DNA from: Reticulitermes speratus
Taxonomy: Eukaryota > Arthropoda > Insecta > Blattodea > Rhinotermitidae
Assembly: GCA_021186555.1 (NCBI GenBank)
Contig: JAJKFL010000014.1
Location: 35,212,033 to 35,276,032 of the forward strand
Reading direction: 5' to 3'
DNA: 64,000 nt
The notes under the pieces are model-generated. The model was given only the letters and a program-made list of their open reading frames with translations. It was not told where the DNA came from and did not search any database. Position numbers and translations under genes: made by a program. Of this stretch, positions 23,736-35,699 are shown piece after piece (positions within the stretch are counted from its first letter, which is position 1; every line of letters begins with the position of its first letter).

Positions 23736-24849
23736 TAACCTCTATAATGTTCCTTGGTTTCGCAATTCAACACGTTTATTTTTAGACTCAGACTAGTGAG
23801 CATGTTTACATCTTGCAAAAATCTGTCTCTGGACTGGTCGATCATACTGGAGAATGTGATGACCCAATACTTGGCTTCTGTCTCGCGGAAAGAAATGCGC
23901 CCGATTCTTTTGCTGTTACTCAGTAACATACACCGATTGTGTGATAAACCCTTAAATCCATCACTCTGTTCAAAATACACCACTTTGCTTCCACGGTGGA
24001 GGTAAAGCTCCATGCATTCCCACACTAGCCTCTATGAATATGAATGATGGGACTAAGGCTTCGGACGTCTAGATCTCCTGTTATACGGCACCTCTGTATA
24101 CAACACAAGGAAACTTACAAACAAGAAAATCCCCACCGCTGCTATTGTAAGAGTTTAAACACATCCATTCGAACCTTCTTGGTCTGCAAAAGGATTTTAG
24201 CAAAATTAAACTTTCCGAGACTATCCTATGAAAACAACCGCCTCCGTGTAAGGTGTGTGTACAAGATGTCACAGATGTTGTACTGGCATATTTCCTCCCT
24301 TTCACGCCAAGCTACTTGACCTAAAGTTGTTTACAAACGTACGTAGCTACACACGGATGAAAGGAAACAGACGTCTAGCGTCTAGGAAAACAATATTTCC
24401 TCTCGGAGAACTGCTTGAAGTTACATGAAAGTGCACACGTTTGTAAACCTTATACCTAAACACATGACGGTAGGCTTGAAACTCCATATATCGTCCCTAA
24501 TAGAGATCCATTAAAAAAGATTGTCGTAACGAGATATTTCTTGCCTTTATGTCAGCTACAAGTTTTTCTAGAACAAACCTGGGCTGGCTGTTGCATGGCG
24601 ACTATTCGGTGTGACTCATACATGTTCAAGTATTGAAGGTCACAGAACCTGAGATCTCAGTGGAGTTGGTTCGGCTGTTCTTTACATTCCTTAACGGAAC
24701 CCTCAGTCCTTTTGCTGCGCCGGTTCGTGGATTTGTTTTGGTGTTTATCGTGCTTATTTCTGCCACCAGAATTAGCCACAAGCTAAAGAAAAAAATGCAA
24801 GTATAGATAAATACTGAACAAATTTACTGTGACAACCACACCTTAACTG
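23736..24849. other. No gene recognised
   Basis: Open frames of up to about 96 codons on both strands without recognisable motifs. No repeat was recognised. Confidence 0.4.
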
Positions 24850-25394
24850 AGTAACGGAGGGGATTGTCGGATACCGGTTTGTTTTATGAATTTTTCGGTA
24901 TGTCAGAATATGAGTATATATTAAAACTCTTTATACCACAATAGTATCTGATTTTCTTTATTTATTAGCCCGAAAAGGCCCAATGTTAACATAAATATAA
25001 TGAGAGATATAATGAGCTATAATGATTTGAGCAACAAAGGTGCTAAAGGAACATATGAAAAAAGTGGGGGATAATGTTGGATACTAGACATTACCAACCA
25101 GGACTGACAGATATTTCTAATCTTAAACCAGAAATTTAAGCAAGGTAAGAATCAGGTAATATTTCTACAGTGACTTTCAGGGAACTGGTGACAATTCAGT
25201 AAACTGAAAAAATAAGACAGCAATTTTATGACTGCCTCTGACAGCTATGAAATTTAAAGTAAAAAATTAGTTTCGTGATTATTGCCTTCTAAGTTTACAC
25301 CATGCTAATTTATTTTACCGTTTATTTACACTGGATATAAATAACCATATATAAAGCTGCAATAAGATAAATATTTAAATGAGCTCCAGAAATT

Positions 25395-27341
25395 TTAAAC
25401 AAACAAATCTTCTTGTCACCTATCAGATCCCGTTTATTGTATAAATAGTAATTATATATGGGTTCGTACTTCTCTGCCTCTGCACGTTGTTCATGGCACA
25501 AGTCCTCACACATGAAGCATTGCATCCATGACTCTTCTCGCACATCATCAGAGAACGTCCCTTTTTCTGAACAGTGTTTTCTTTAATCGCATCAGCTTGA
25601 ACGCCTGCTGTTCTAGAACATCCCGTCCATTTCTTGTAAGGCTCATTGTTTCCTGTTTCCTGTTTGCCACTCTGAAACAGCTCCAATTCTCGCTTATACG
25701 GAGAACCTGTTGTCATTTAAGGTAAACGTCTTGTCCGGCCTCAACTTGAAACTTGTTGTTCCCAAAATTATTAAGCGTAATATTTCTTCAGGCAGGACAA
25801 ATTCTGTTGATGTTTGTTCTGTGGACCGTGAAGTAACAGGAGTAGAATTTGAGATTGACTTACTGGCAGAACTGCCTGTGACTTAAGAAATGAAAGCAAA
25901 AATTTAGGATATATTCTTTTGGTGACAGGAGGGCTCCTTCATCAGTGGTATGCTCTTCTGTTGATACCTCGAAATAGAAGTCTCCAAAAATATCCCTGCC
26001 CAAGTGGCACAGGCTGTTAGCCCTAAAGCTAGTTGTCACAGTTTTCCCCATTTGAATTTGCCAATATGCATTACCAAAAATTTCAGATATTTCATAATAC
26101 CTGAGAGCTTATTGTAAAACTCTCAACGTCGTATTTCTTCTCTGTGGTAGTGTTTTAATGCCGACCCCAGTGGCCGCACTGTCTAAAGCGTGGGTTTGAG
26201 GCCGCTTGCTTGCTGGGATTGTGTGTTCGAATCCTGTCGGGGGCATGGATGTTTGTCTCTTGTGAGTGTTGTGTGTTGTCAGGTTAGAGGTCTCTGCGTC
26301 GGGCTGATCACTCGTCCAGAGAAGTCCTACCTACTGTGGTTGGGGAAGGAAAAGCAAAAGTAGTGTTTTAATAGTCCCATTAATTTCTGTCTAATGCCTA
26401 GAGCTTGTGTGTGGTGTAAAGTGGCAAACAAATCATGATGACGTCACTTTTCTGGTTTGGGCAATTAGATGTGGGATTCTGGTATGGCTAAAATCGTCCA
26501 TTCAAAATGAGCAACACTGGATCTGATGCAGATTGTTTTGTCACAGAAATGAAATATTTAAACCAGTCCATAAATACTTTAGAAATGATCCAACTAGATG
26601 GTTGGCACTTGAATATTGTGTCTGGGGAGTTCTTCTGGTAAGATGTTTGAAATTCGTCCTTGGAAAAATTATTATAGTTGGAATAAAAATTCCAGTAGCA
26701 CTCATACACAAAACAACTGTTATTAAAAAGCTCCCTTCTGCCGCAGTTACAGTACCAACCTGACGTCTGCTTTTCGGTGCAGGAATTTTTGGATGTTTAT
26801 CCTGAACCACAGTTTACCCGGGGTTCATCTATGTTGAAAATGCGTGAAGGTGGGCAACCTTCTGCAGAAGTCTCTTCTTCGTACATAACAAAGTCCCAAC
26901 AAGTTCTCTGCGGAATATTGTAGCTCTGGCAATGGCGGTCCTTGTTGGTTAACGCAACGACATCTTATCACTGTGCCGTTACATCAAACGTATGAACCAG
27001 TCTGTGCCTGCTGCTTCTTAGATGATTGAGGACGACTGTTGTATCATTCTGGACAGTTAATTGAAAAGATAGACTTTTCGCATCGCCCCGAGTGCATCCA
27101 AATTTTTTTCTGTTCAATTAATATTATATTCAAGAAGCTTCTCTTATACAGCTGGAGGAATAACAAGGTTACTCCCCAGTTTAGATTGGATGGCTTGAGA
27201 AGATTTCGGGGTGGATTGAACAGAATCACTCATTGTAGATCGAGGAAAGTTGTGGTTCTTGGACACTACAAAATACCCCATTTCCATGGCACGTACTGCT
27301 ATGATTGCTTTCACCATGCATTCGTTGTACCATGACTTCAA
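25395..27341 (-). pseudogene. pogo-like transposase pseudogene
   Basis: Read on the minus strand, pieces in several frames follow the order of this transposase family. An N-terminal psq/CENP-B-like helix-turn-helix (27341 down) has AIIAVRAMEMGYFVVSKN and SKLGSNLVIPP. The first catalytic region keeps IFNIDEP near 26840, and a frameshift then leads to VQDKHPKIPAPKSRRQVG and GIFIPTIIIFPR. The second catalytic site reads LLILNGRF, with Asn where the family has Asp. The third keeps ALDRN after a THKL motif. Next come KHYHREEIRR and TGSPYKRELE. A C-terminal zinc-finger-like end has WMQCFMCEDLCHE. Several stops and frameshifts plus the SINE insertion make it non-functional. It is not a host gene. 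Confidence 0.85.
26160..26359 (+). mobile_element. Family A SINE nested in the pogo-like element
   Basis: A tRNA-like head (CAGTGGCCGCACTGTCTAAAG; B-box region GTGTTCGAATCCTGTCGG) is followed by the family body with CATGGATGTTTGTCTCTTGT. A perfect 13-bp target duplication, GTAGTGTTTTAAT, lies at 26147-26159 and 26360-26372. The insertion splits the transposase remnant just upstream of its C-terminal part. The 3' third of the family consensus is missing or replaced by a short A-rich end, so the copy is shorter (200 bp) than its relatives (about 260 bp). Confidence 0.93.
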
Positions 27342-27865
27342 GCACGATATCCTTTTACCTGTACTTCTCCATCTGGAAGAAGAAACGCATCAAGACAAGC
27401 AAACGTGATCTCCTCTTCCTATTGCAAAGAGAAAATCATTGTGCACAATTCCAAACACTGTGTCATGTATCCAGAAACAGCTGGTTTCCCAGAGCTTTTA
27501 CGGTTGTAATTATTTTCAAATCAAGTAAGCCTCCCTTTGCTCAAATTATTTAAACCTTCTTAAGATGCTGAAATTGAAACAACACCTTTTACTTGCAAAA
27601 ACAAGAAACAACTGAAATGTGGCAGGTAATGTCGGATGCTCTTCGACATTACCGCAATCTGTTATCCGACATTTTGGTCACCTCACCTACACAATCTGAA
27701 TCGTTGTTATGCAAGGACTATCGGCGCTAGCGTTGTCATTCACGGTGTATCTAACAGTTAAAGTCAAGCTCATCCGACGACAGTGTACCGAACCGCGATA
27801 TGTATAGTAATAAATGGACATTTAAATAAGTTTTGCTTAGCTTAAAAAGTTCTGATTCTAAGGAA

Positions 27866-28528
27866 ATGCACAAACATGACTGTAAAATGAATGCAGCTCA
27901 CTTTACCAATATGTCGACAGGTCACAACAGGAGTATTATGATAGCAAAACTTAGTTCATTTGTTCCATGCAAGGTTGCACCACCAGTGTTGCCTAGAGGG
28001 GGTATTCGAAAATACCAAACTTGTTCGACAATCCGCTCCTTTACTATATTTTTCAAGCTATCCTTCTCTGTGTGGTATCAGCTAATGAAGAGTTATCTGC
28101 TTGGATGGAAACTGAATGTCATTAGCGCATTTAGAAAAGTCGACATGGACCGTAATCTTATTCGTGTGTATGCAGGCCACACCGTCACACACGATCTACG
28201 TACGATCAATTTTAATATATTTCTGTCATCGACGCATGCGTTCCTCAAGTGTTCTGTTCCCTTTAGTTTTTCAGACAAAACTTTTGTTTACACATTTCGC
28301 TTTCCCCATGTCTGCCACATGTTATTCCCCTATCATCGTAATCAATGCCATTATGTAGCAAAATTAAAGAAGACTGCACTTTATAAAATAGCCAAGTTTT
28401 TTTCAAGTTCTGTATTAATTCTTCTCTCATATGTCCACATATTATCCTCAGTAATTTGTTCCATTAACATTTCAAAATATTTCGTGCCATTTCATATTTT
28501 ACTGCCAGCAGTGAGCGACACGACATAA
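27866..28528 (+). CDS. Unrecognised open frame, 220 residues, doubtful gene
   Basis: The longest ATG-initiated frame in the window outside tandem repeats. The frame is open from 27833, where it has only a TTG, and the first ATG is at 27866. The product is basic and rich in Phe, Ser and His. Its C-terminal third has a hydrophobic stretch around SSSVLILLSYVHILSSVICS that could be membrane-spanning. I recognise no domain, signal peptide or repeat, and see no convincing splice sites. It starts about 170 bp beyond the pogo-like element. It may be a chance frame in AT-rich DNA or an old element fragment. Confidence 0.2.
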   Translation: MHKHDCKMNAAHFTNMSTGHNRSIMIAKLSSFVPCKVAPPVLPRGGIRKYQTCSTIRSFTIFFKLSFSVWYQLMKSYLLGWKLNVISAFRKVDMDRNLIRVYAGHTVTHDLRTINFNIFLSSTHAFLKCSVPFSFSDKTFVYTFRFPHVCHMLFPYHRNQCHYVAKLKKTALYKIAKFFSSSVLILLSYVHILSSVICSINISKYFVPFHILLPAVSDTT

Positions 28529-30420
28529 TAATAACAGCCTGATAAATTTGTAACTGGATACGAACCTGATACAATATTAAAAAACATGGAGCGAAATAGC
28601 CAGAATTTTTGCGATATGTTTACGTTTTCTGATTTGTTTTGTGTTGTTTATTTAACGAAACGGAAGAGAATTGATACGTTTATCGCTCTACATGATTCTG
28701 TTTCAGTACGTATTACAGATCTGCAACAAATGAACCGTATCGCTTGTCTCACTTGTTACATGAGCTCTTATTCCTTCCTTCGCCAGTTTATATTCTAGGC
28801 CATTCATCGGAGTTACAGCGCTTTATGATTTTTGTAAACGCATTGTCACGTGACAGCCAGTCAAATGCTTCATGCGTTGCTGTTCCTTTCTCCTTCTAAC
28901 AATTGTGCAGATATACTGCTTGAAGTACGCAATTTCCGGTCATTCGCGATCACTTCCAGAATCGTTCTGCATGTTGTCAAATTGTGCGGAATGAGAGAGA
29001 CATGTTAATATTCCACTCTTACGTATCTCAGAGATGCAACGCATTTATACGGCAGTAGAATTCTTCTGACACGATAAAAGTTGGTGTCAACACAGGGTGG
29101 GCAGTGTTTTTTTCTCGTGTTGATGGTCGAGACTGAATAGCAGAGAAGAATCTCGGCTTCATCGATATAGAAAATGTCGTAAATGTTTTCGTAATGACTT
29201 ATTCAAAGATTTGTACAACGTGCATGTATTGTGTACTGAAGTTATTCTTCCGGGAGTAAAATTCATTAATGTCCTTGACTCGAAAATGCATAGATGGGCA
29301 GAACAGTCTGAATGCGTTATTATCTTCAATTTGTTCATCCATGTATCATACAGCGTTCCTTGTACGATTTTACGCCATTAAGTTCAGGGTTTCTACCTGA
29401 AGGTGGGGGCAGATGTTCATTTGAAAGGCTGTAATACAGTGTCATAAATAAATAATATATTCATATTCATCACCCTGAAATTCTAAAATCTCAATTTTGC
29501 CAACATTTCGTTCTGTCGCCATATTGCCATTGTGTATTTTCAAAAAGGGATAGTAAAACACTTGCGGTTGTGTTGTAGTTTAATATCATTGTAAGCTGTA
29601 TCCGCGTACTTGCAGCACGTTAATACTGGCCTTGCTTTCAACTCACGCTCCGGGAGATTTTGCATGAATTTCTTCAGCTGCGACAGTTGTTCGAAAATTA
29701 TGCAGTTTGTGAATAATGTGAAATCATTCTGACAATATACAGCAGAGAAAATTGTAAGCAAGGAATGGCGCTCAAATTAAGGGAATTAAATTTTATTTAC
29801 GTAATTGAAAATAATATTGGGAATGAGGATCGAGTCACATGAGAAACCTACAGCAACAATTACATATCGCTTTAACAGCCATGGCTACAATATGTGTTGG
29901 CAGGAGTGCAGAGTAAATGTCATAATACTCGTATATCTGTGTGTTCTGTGTTAGGAAACAGAACACATGTATCTGTGTATGTGCCGTCACACGGCGCCTG
30001 TAGGCATTTGTTTATGCTGCACGGCAAGCGCCTGAGAAGGAGAATTTGCCGATGGGGCACGGGGCGCTATTGTTGTGTTACGATCTCGGAAAGGGTGCTG
30101 GAAAGAAAAATTCTTCTGTTTTTGTGTACGTACAGGGTTTTTACTAAGAAATTTTCCCTCCGATTAAAAAAAATTCGCACTTTGTGCTCGAGGTGTGCTC
30201 AGACTTCTGGTTAGGCCTTCCTGTTAAGTGTTACTTATAATAACGAAAATTAGAATGGGTTGACCAAGTACTACCAACACACCAAATTTCATGAAAATAT
30301 GTTCAGCAGTTGTCGAAGTGTTGTACACAAGGTTAGATAGGCGTAGCGCAGAAAATAGGCACGTATTTAAAACTACTCGTTGCGAACGAAAAAAATAATT
30401 CAGATTTGCCGAAATAAAAG
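28529..30420. other. No gene recognised; one diverged repeat copy
   Basis: Contains the second copy (29818-29970) of the diverged repeat seen at 165-305. Open frames of up to 106 codons are unrecognised. Confidence 0.45.
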
Positions 30421-30540
30421 GCACGGCATGTTGATTACAAAGACTAACTGGCTTGTACTGTTCAGAGAAATAATAGTTGTTTGTTTTTAGAATCACAATG
30501 ACACATAACTGCACTGCCTGAAAATGCAGAGTTATGAACA
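30421..30540 (-). repeat. Dispersed repeat R2, copy 1
   Basis: The minus strand matches 49540-49650 (plus strand) over about 110 bp, including ACTATTATTTC versus CCATTATTTCC and the shared GTCTTTGTAAT. Both are open in the same frame, giving similar peptides (KTNNYYFSEQYKPVSLCN here, KTDNHYFPKQHYVVCLCN there). This copy lies inside a 151-codon minus-strand frame (30679 to 30224). The shared peptide reflects a dispersed element and may or may not ever have been coding. Confidence 0.6.
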
Positions 30541-30798
30541 TTGAAGTACGACGTAGATGGACTAACACTGTGCTTGCAAGGGTGAACGTACTTTTCTGAT
30601 ATCCGACAGTCAATCTAACGACGTCACAGCTCATCTTGTCGCTCGGTGTGTGCAGAGGACGTAAACTGCAGCGGGTCAATACTGGACGTGCACTTGCTTA
30701 GCTATTTGCTACAAGGTTTATGATTTGTCGGCGCGGACAAATGTATTTTATTTTTATACAAATTAGCGTATATTGTTTCTTAATACATGTACTTTTAG

Positions 30799-31061
30799 CC
30801 GATTCTAGTGGCCGCGCGGTGTAAGGCGTGGGTCTGAGGCCACTCACTTGCTGGGATTGCGGGTTCGAATCCCACCGGGGGCATGGATGTCTGTCTTTTG
30901 TGACTGTTGTATATTGTCAAATAGAGGTCTCTGCGTCGGGCTGATCACTCGTCCAGAGGAGTCCTACCGAGTGTGGTGAGCCTGAGTGTGATCGTGAAGC
31001 CCCCATAATGAGGAGATTCTGGTCCACTAGAGGCTGTTGCGCCATGAAATAGATAAATAAA
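30799..31061 (+). mobile_element. Family A SINE
   Basis: The head starts GCCGATTCTAGTGGCCGCGC and is followed by the B-box GGGTTCGAATCCC. The body has GCATGGATGTCTGTC and GAGGTCTCTGCGTCGGGC, with the GAGGAGTCCTACCGAGTGTG block, and the 3' end is an ATAGATAAATAAA tail. The flanks ATGTACTTTTA and ATGTAATTTTG look like a decayed duplication. It is in the opposite orientation to most family A copies here. Confidence 0.88.
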
Positions 31062-31635
31062 TGTAATTTTGTCTACTACAGTAGTGTAATTACACGACGT
31101 CATTTGACAAATCATTAAGGTTAAATGACCTGAGATAACATCAGATATCAGTCGTTCCAATTAAAAACCGCTATAAAAGTGGTTAAAATTTCGACGGGAT
31201 ATTTTAAAGGACAATTAGACAGAAATATAGAAACTCAGTAATTTGAGAGGTTCTGCTAAGACAGCTACATTTGTACTAATTTACCAGACCTGACTGAATA
31301 ATGCTGTGGACTAAGTGGTTCTGCTATCTAGAGGGAAAAATGCGGCTTATGTTAATTTTGTAATATCAACTCAAGCATGACTTCCACTGCGGTCATCCTC
31401 TGCGACAATTGTAATTACGTACTGATACATAACTACAGAAGAACAAGGACGCATTTATACACGATAAGTTTACAACAAAAACATAAGAAGGGCTTATTTC
31501 GTGATCTGTGTAATGTGATGTACCACGAAAGGCTTGGCAACGTAAGGGACCACGAATTAAACAAGTCTCACTTTGATCGACATTTCCCTCTTTTCCACCA
31601 GATACAATTTAAAGTAGCCTTAGTGCCGTCGAAGG

Positions 31636-31720
31636 CTTATACACACCTGCATCTTATACACACCTGCATCTTATACACACCTGCATCTTATACACACCTG
31701 CATCTTATACACACCTGCAT
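31636..31720 (+). repeat. 17-bp tandem repeat, 5 copies
   Basis: Five perfect copies of CTTATACACACCTGCAT. They fall inside an open frame of 154 codons (31377-31841) that I do not recognise; because 17 is not a multiple of 3, the encoded peptide cycles through three readings. This is a young minisatellite with no sign of divergence between units. Confidence 0.92.
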
Positions 31721-31722
31721 TT

Positions 31723-32239
31723 TACACCGCGTATTCACATTGAAACTTGGAAATATTTTACGGGATTCTGGATGGGTCGCAGTTGTACTTTTCTTAGCGA
31801 CTTTATCATTATTCGGAATAAAACACGTCGATGGGAGATGAATGGATGTAAGTATGGAATAGCTGGTGGAATGATAACTAACAGGGAAAACCGAAGTAAT
31901 TGGAGAGAATTGTCTCCATGACGGTTTGCCCAACACAAATCCTACTTGGACTGCCCTGGGATAGAATCCACACCTCCTGAGTTAGCGGGCGATCACAGAC
32001 GTCTGAATTAGATCTCATTTAATTTAATATGGGCTTCGTGGTGATCAAAGTGGTACTGGAATATGGGTTAGTTTATTTATTGCTTGATCAGTTTACATAG
32101 CGTCGAAAGATAGAATCAGTGACTGGCAAAGATAGGGCAGGAAGAAATCTCAGCCATATTGAGCTATTTTTTATATTATTCACTCCGTGCATTGTGCTTG
32201 TAAACATTATATATATATACCAACATATAAACGTTTCAG
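31723..32239. other. No gene; weak SINE-like trace
   Basis: Near 31930-31990 the minus strand has GTGGATTCTATCCC in a tRNA-like context, too degraded to call. Otherwise featureless. Confidence 0.35.
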
Positions 32240-32244
32240 AATTA

Positions 32245-32330
32245 AAAATCATAAATAGGCTTGTACCTTCCTACATGTTTCGGCGATAAATCGCCTTCTT
32301 CAGGGATTCACGTAAAATATCAGTCAGGAG
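32245..32330 (-). mobile_element. Penelope-like terminal motif (hammerhead-like)
   Basis: The minus strand reads CCTGAAGAAGGCGATTTATC and then GCCGAAACATGTAGG. The hairpin GGCGA-TTTA-TCGCC sits between CTGAAGA and GAAAC, which are the two core strings of a hammerhead ribozyme (CUGANGA and GAAA). This arrangement is a recurrent sequence near the ends of Penelope-like retroelements. One extra A follows CTGAAGA, stems I and III are not evident, and no reverse transcriptase or GIY-YIG coding was seen nearby. It is a terminal fragment at best. Confidence 0.45.
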
Positions 32331-32534
32331 AGATTATTAAACCACATACCTCCAGAATACGAAAGACGAATGCCATTCATTCACGAGCAGTTTTCTGCCC
32401 TAGCTGTAGTAAAGAGAATTTAAAACGGGACAGATTATTGAAGCATTTTAGTCATTCCAGTTCTCTGACAGCTAAGCAACCGTAAAGTGATAAATCCGGG
32501 AGAGTTGGAGATAATGTTGTGAAAGCTATCCTCT

Positions 32535-32790
32535 GCATGGATCGGGGTCTAAAGTATGATGCTTTCTTACATGAGATCTATAGAAAATATTTTGAACTTT
32601 ACCCGCTGCATGAAGTGGTGTCTGAAATATGATGCTTCCATACTCGAGAGATATAGAAAATACATTGAACGTTAATCGTTGCATGGGTTGGTTTGAAATA
32701 TACTAATGCTTCCCTACAGGAGAGATACAGGAAATCGGGTCTAGAATATGATGATTTCCTACACGAGTTAACAGAAAATACTTATTTTTT
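32535..32790 (+). repeat. Degenerate tandem repeat, about 70-bp unit
   Basis: The phrase AATATGATGCTT followed by CCTACACGAGAGATATAGAAAATA-like sequence appears four times, at about 32550, 32625, 32698 and 32745, with uneven spacing (48-73 bp) and many differences. It is an old array. Confidence 0.55.
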
Positions 32791-35690
32791 GAGACGGAGG
32801 GTGAGAGATAGAGAAAGAAGTTCCAGTTCCTTGCAGAAAGGGGCAATTATACAAATGAATGTTAGTAACAACAAATATTTTCCACTGGTGTGAGCAAGAT
32901 CATACCGTTTTTTGTTGCCAGGAAAGCGGAAATTGTTAGAGGACAAAATTATCAGTATTTTCAATATATTACATACCGTCATGGATATACGGTCGATGGC
33001 TACGCCTTAAATAAAGCTTTCTGAGTTGCACATTTGTATATTGTCGAATAACAGAATGACTATGAATGCATGGGAAGGACAGTGGAAGAATGTTGTAGCG
33101 ACATATTCTAAGATATTTCGTCTAGGAAGACAGAAAAATTCTGGTATATTTCGGCCATGATTGAATTCCAACCCGATGCCTGAGAAATATGAGCAACAGC
33201 GCAAACCTCTGCACAGTGGCACCCGTGGAATTAGTAAATTATGAAGTGGAGAAGTGTTTCAAATTACGGCTTTCAGAAAATCACTTGTTCCCATGAGGGC
33301 TGCAGGAAGTGATCAGTTTGTAATAACACGCAACGACGGCCTGTAATGTATACAAGTCAGGTAATTTTAGGACAGGAACACCTGGAGTATGATGGCATGA
33401 CCTCTGGATGAGATGGGACACACAACAAATGCATACAAATAGTTTACGGAAGAAACTGTTGAAAAACGACCATTTGGATGATTGAGCGTGACGGGGGAAT
33501 ATAACGTTATGATGGAGAAACGTAGTCGTGACCGTAAAAGATGCACGAAAGTGACTCAAAATCCTATCCGTTGGCAATTCGTGGCATTAGCGGTGTTGAA
33601 GCTTCGGGTTCTGCTACCAGAAAGGTAGTGAAATAATAATATGAGTCTTAGGGAAATAGGTTGTGAGGAAGAATACAACTGACTTAGGACCATGTCCATT
33701 CGCAGTTCATGGCATTAGCGGTGTGGAAACGTCAGGTTCCTTGACCAGAGACGTAGTGAGATGATATGATTGATGACGTAGAACGTAGAAGCTAAGGCTT
33801 GTCTTCACGAGAAACGTGAGCTACCGCCGTGTATACAGACGGAACTACTTCCGTTATTCTTCAAACACGGAGTATTGGATTTGCAGGTCCCTGTCACCTT
33901 GGCATCAGAACAGCAAGCGTAGGGAAATTGAAGGGAAAAGGCCCTGGCACATCTCGGCTCGGCACTCCGTTACATCTCATTTGGAAATTGCTTGTTTTCG
34001 TACAAACTTCACAGAATGTCGCATCCATTCCAAGATTCCTTCCATATTCTCCTCGGTCTACCAAATGTTCTTTGAACCTACTGTTTCGACAAGACTCAAA
34101 TCTTGTAGGTTGTGACGTAATACACAGACTTTACCAAGGCCTTGCTTACTTCCAAAATATCGTATGATTTCACGGTGCAGGCGTAAACGTAATTTCATTA
34201 ACACCCATAAGAGACGTACGGCCTTCACCGCGTCCATTTCACTGAAATTCAATAGAACTGTGTCCAGATCTCTTACGCGCGTTTTTACCCAAGTTGGACA
34301 ATAAATATGGGAAGTATGAAGAGAAGTTCGTTCACGTCCCTTATAAAAGCCTGGCCTTCACTGCGCTGATTTTTACGAAGCCGAGCCAGACAATGCATTT
34401 CGTGGATATATCCTATGCCGAAATCTATCTAAATCGCAACAAAAATTTAGACTCTACGTGCTAAATTTTATTGACGTCCCGTATTAGGCTACGGCTTTCA
34501 CTGTGCAAAGAATTTTGGGTAGTACGGGTGGAAATACATTTATGCCCCCTAAGTAAATTCTGACTGCCAATGAACCTGTTTCACGGAAGTTACGTGTGAT
34601 CGACAACTTTCTGTAAAGAACTCCTATACCGAAATTTATGAAAGTTCGGCAAACTGTTTAATCGCTAATAATAGGTCACAGACACACAGACAGAGACAGA
34701 CGAAAGAACGGACGTGGTCCCCAACGGACGTGGTCTCCACATAAGGCATCTTCTTTAATACTTGGTAAATAAGCATAAAACCAAAAGTGTACCAATTTCT
34801 CTTTGACATGCATGCTACATGTCCCTATTGAAATATTATTTTTATTCTCAGTGTAAAAACACTACTTGTGAAGCTTATCTTTATGAAAGGGTAAATTTCT
34901 CTATTACCCGTTACATTGTATTTCAGTATGTCCTTTAGAGTGTAGCTGTCACACATAAAGGTAGGCGCACATGTGAATTTGGTAGAGGAAATTATAAGGA
35001 TATGTGCAAATTGGAAACTCCAACTGTGTTATGTCAGCAGACGGAATTATAGAAGCACTTCACGTACTGCAACGGAAGAACATGGTTCCTGAATTACAAC
35101 ACTTTTTCTAATTGAGTTATACAACATTATAAGGCGATTTTATGTTTTAGACGAAGGAATAGTTACGAATATAGGTATAACCGTGACGAAAATGAACACT
35201 GAGTAAATGAATAAGTGATGAGTAAAACGGGAACTAATCGAAACACATTCTGCGCCGAGTGTGATGTAATAATCTGTTCACAGACGATGCCGTAGCAGCA
35301 ACAGATAATTTGGTTTTAAGCAGAGAAGAACAATTTGTGACGGAATTGTTAACAGAACTGTGTGCGTTGTTTCTTCTGATACTTAGAAAAACTGTGGGGG
35401 CAATTATTGAACAATAGAGAATGTGTTCGGATTCTGGACTGTATCATGAAGACGACACATTTGCACTTTCACACGCAGACGAGACAGTTGCCACGAGCTC
35501 GATTCCCGAAAAGTTTAAATAGGCCACGGCCTTCAATTTACGTGTTTACAGAAAATAATTATTAACCAGACTTGCAAAAGTTTTAAAACACGTTACAATA
35601 GAACTCACTGTTAAGGACGTGTGTTTTCGAATTCATCGAAACTATGTGAAATTCAAGACGGTAATCTGCAGTTTCTTAATCACAAACCGT
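32791..35690. other. No gene; one old 140-bp duplication
   Basis: Sequences around 33565 and 33705 share GGCATTAGCGGTGT and a following CAGAAAGGTAGTGA/CAGAGACGTAGTGA stretch, indicating an old tandem duplication. Open frames of up to 112 codons are unrecognised. A CAGACACACAGACAGAGACAG stretch near 34680 may be a remnant of R1 in reverse orientation. Confidence 0.4.
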
Positions 35691-35699
35691 CTAGTCAGT

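Larger units (their letters stand above)
24850..27695 (-). mobile_element. pogo-like DNA transposon, near full length, decayed
   Basis: The element contains a broken pogo/Tigger-superfamily transposase on the minus strand between diverged ends. The left end has GATTGTCGGATACC and, 30 bp on, TTCGGTATGTC. The right end, read inward, has AATGTCGGATAACAG and GCGGTAATGTCG. These look like related terminal/subterminal inverted repeats. Secondary copies of the motif occur at about 25068-25095. The element is about 2.85 kb including a 200-bp SINE insertion at 26160-26359. The superfamily normally duplicates TA on insertion; I could not confirm that here, so both ends are uncertain by tens of bases. 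Confidence 0.75.

Noticed and set aside
31377-31841. 154-codon frame as a gene
   Set aside because: A fifth of it is the 17-bp minisatellite read in shifting phases; the rest resembles nothing recognised.
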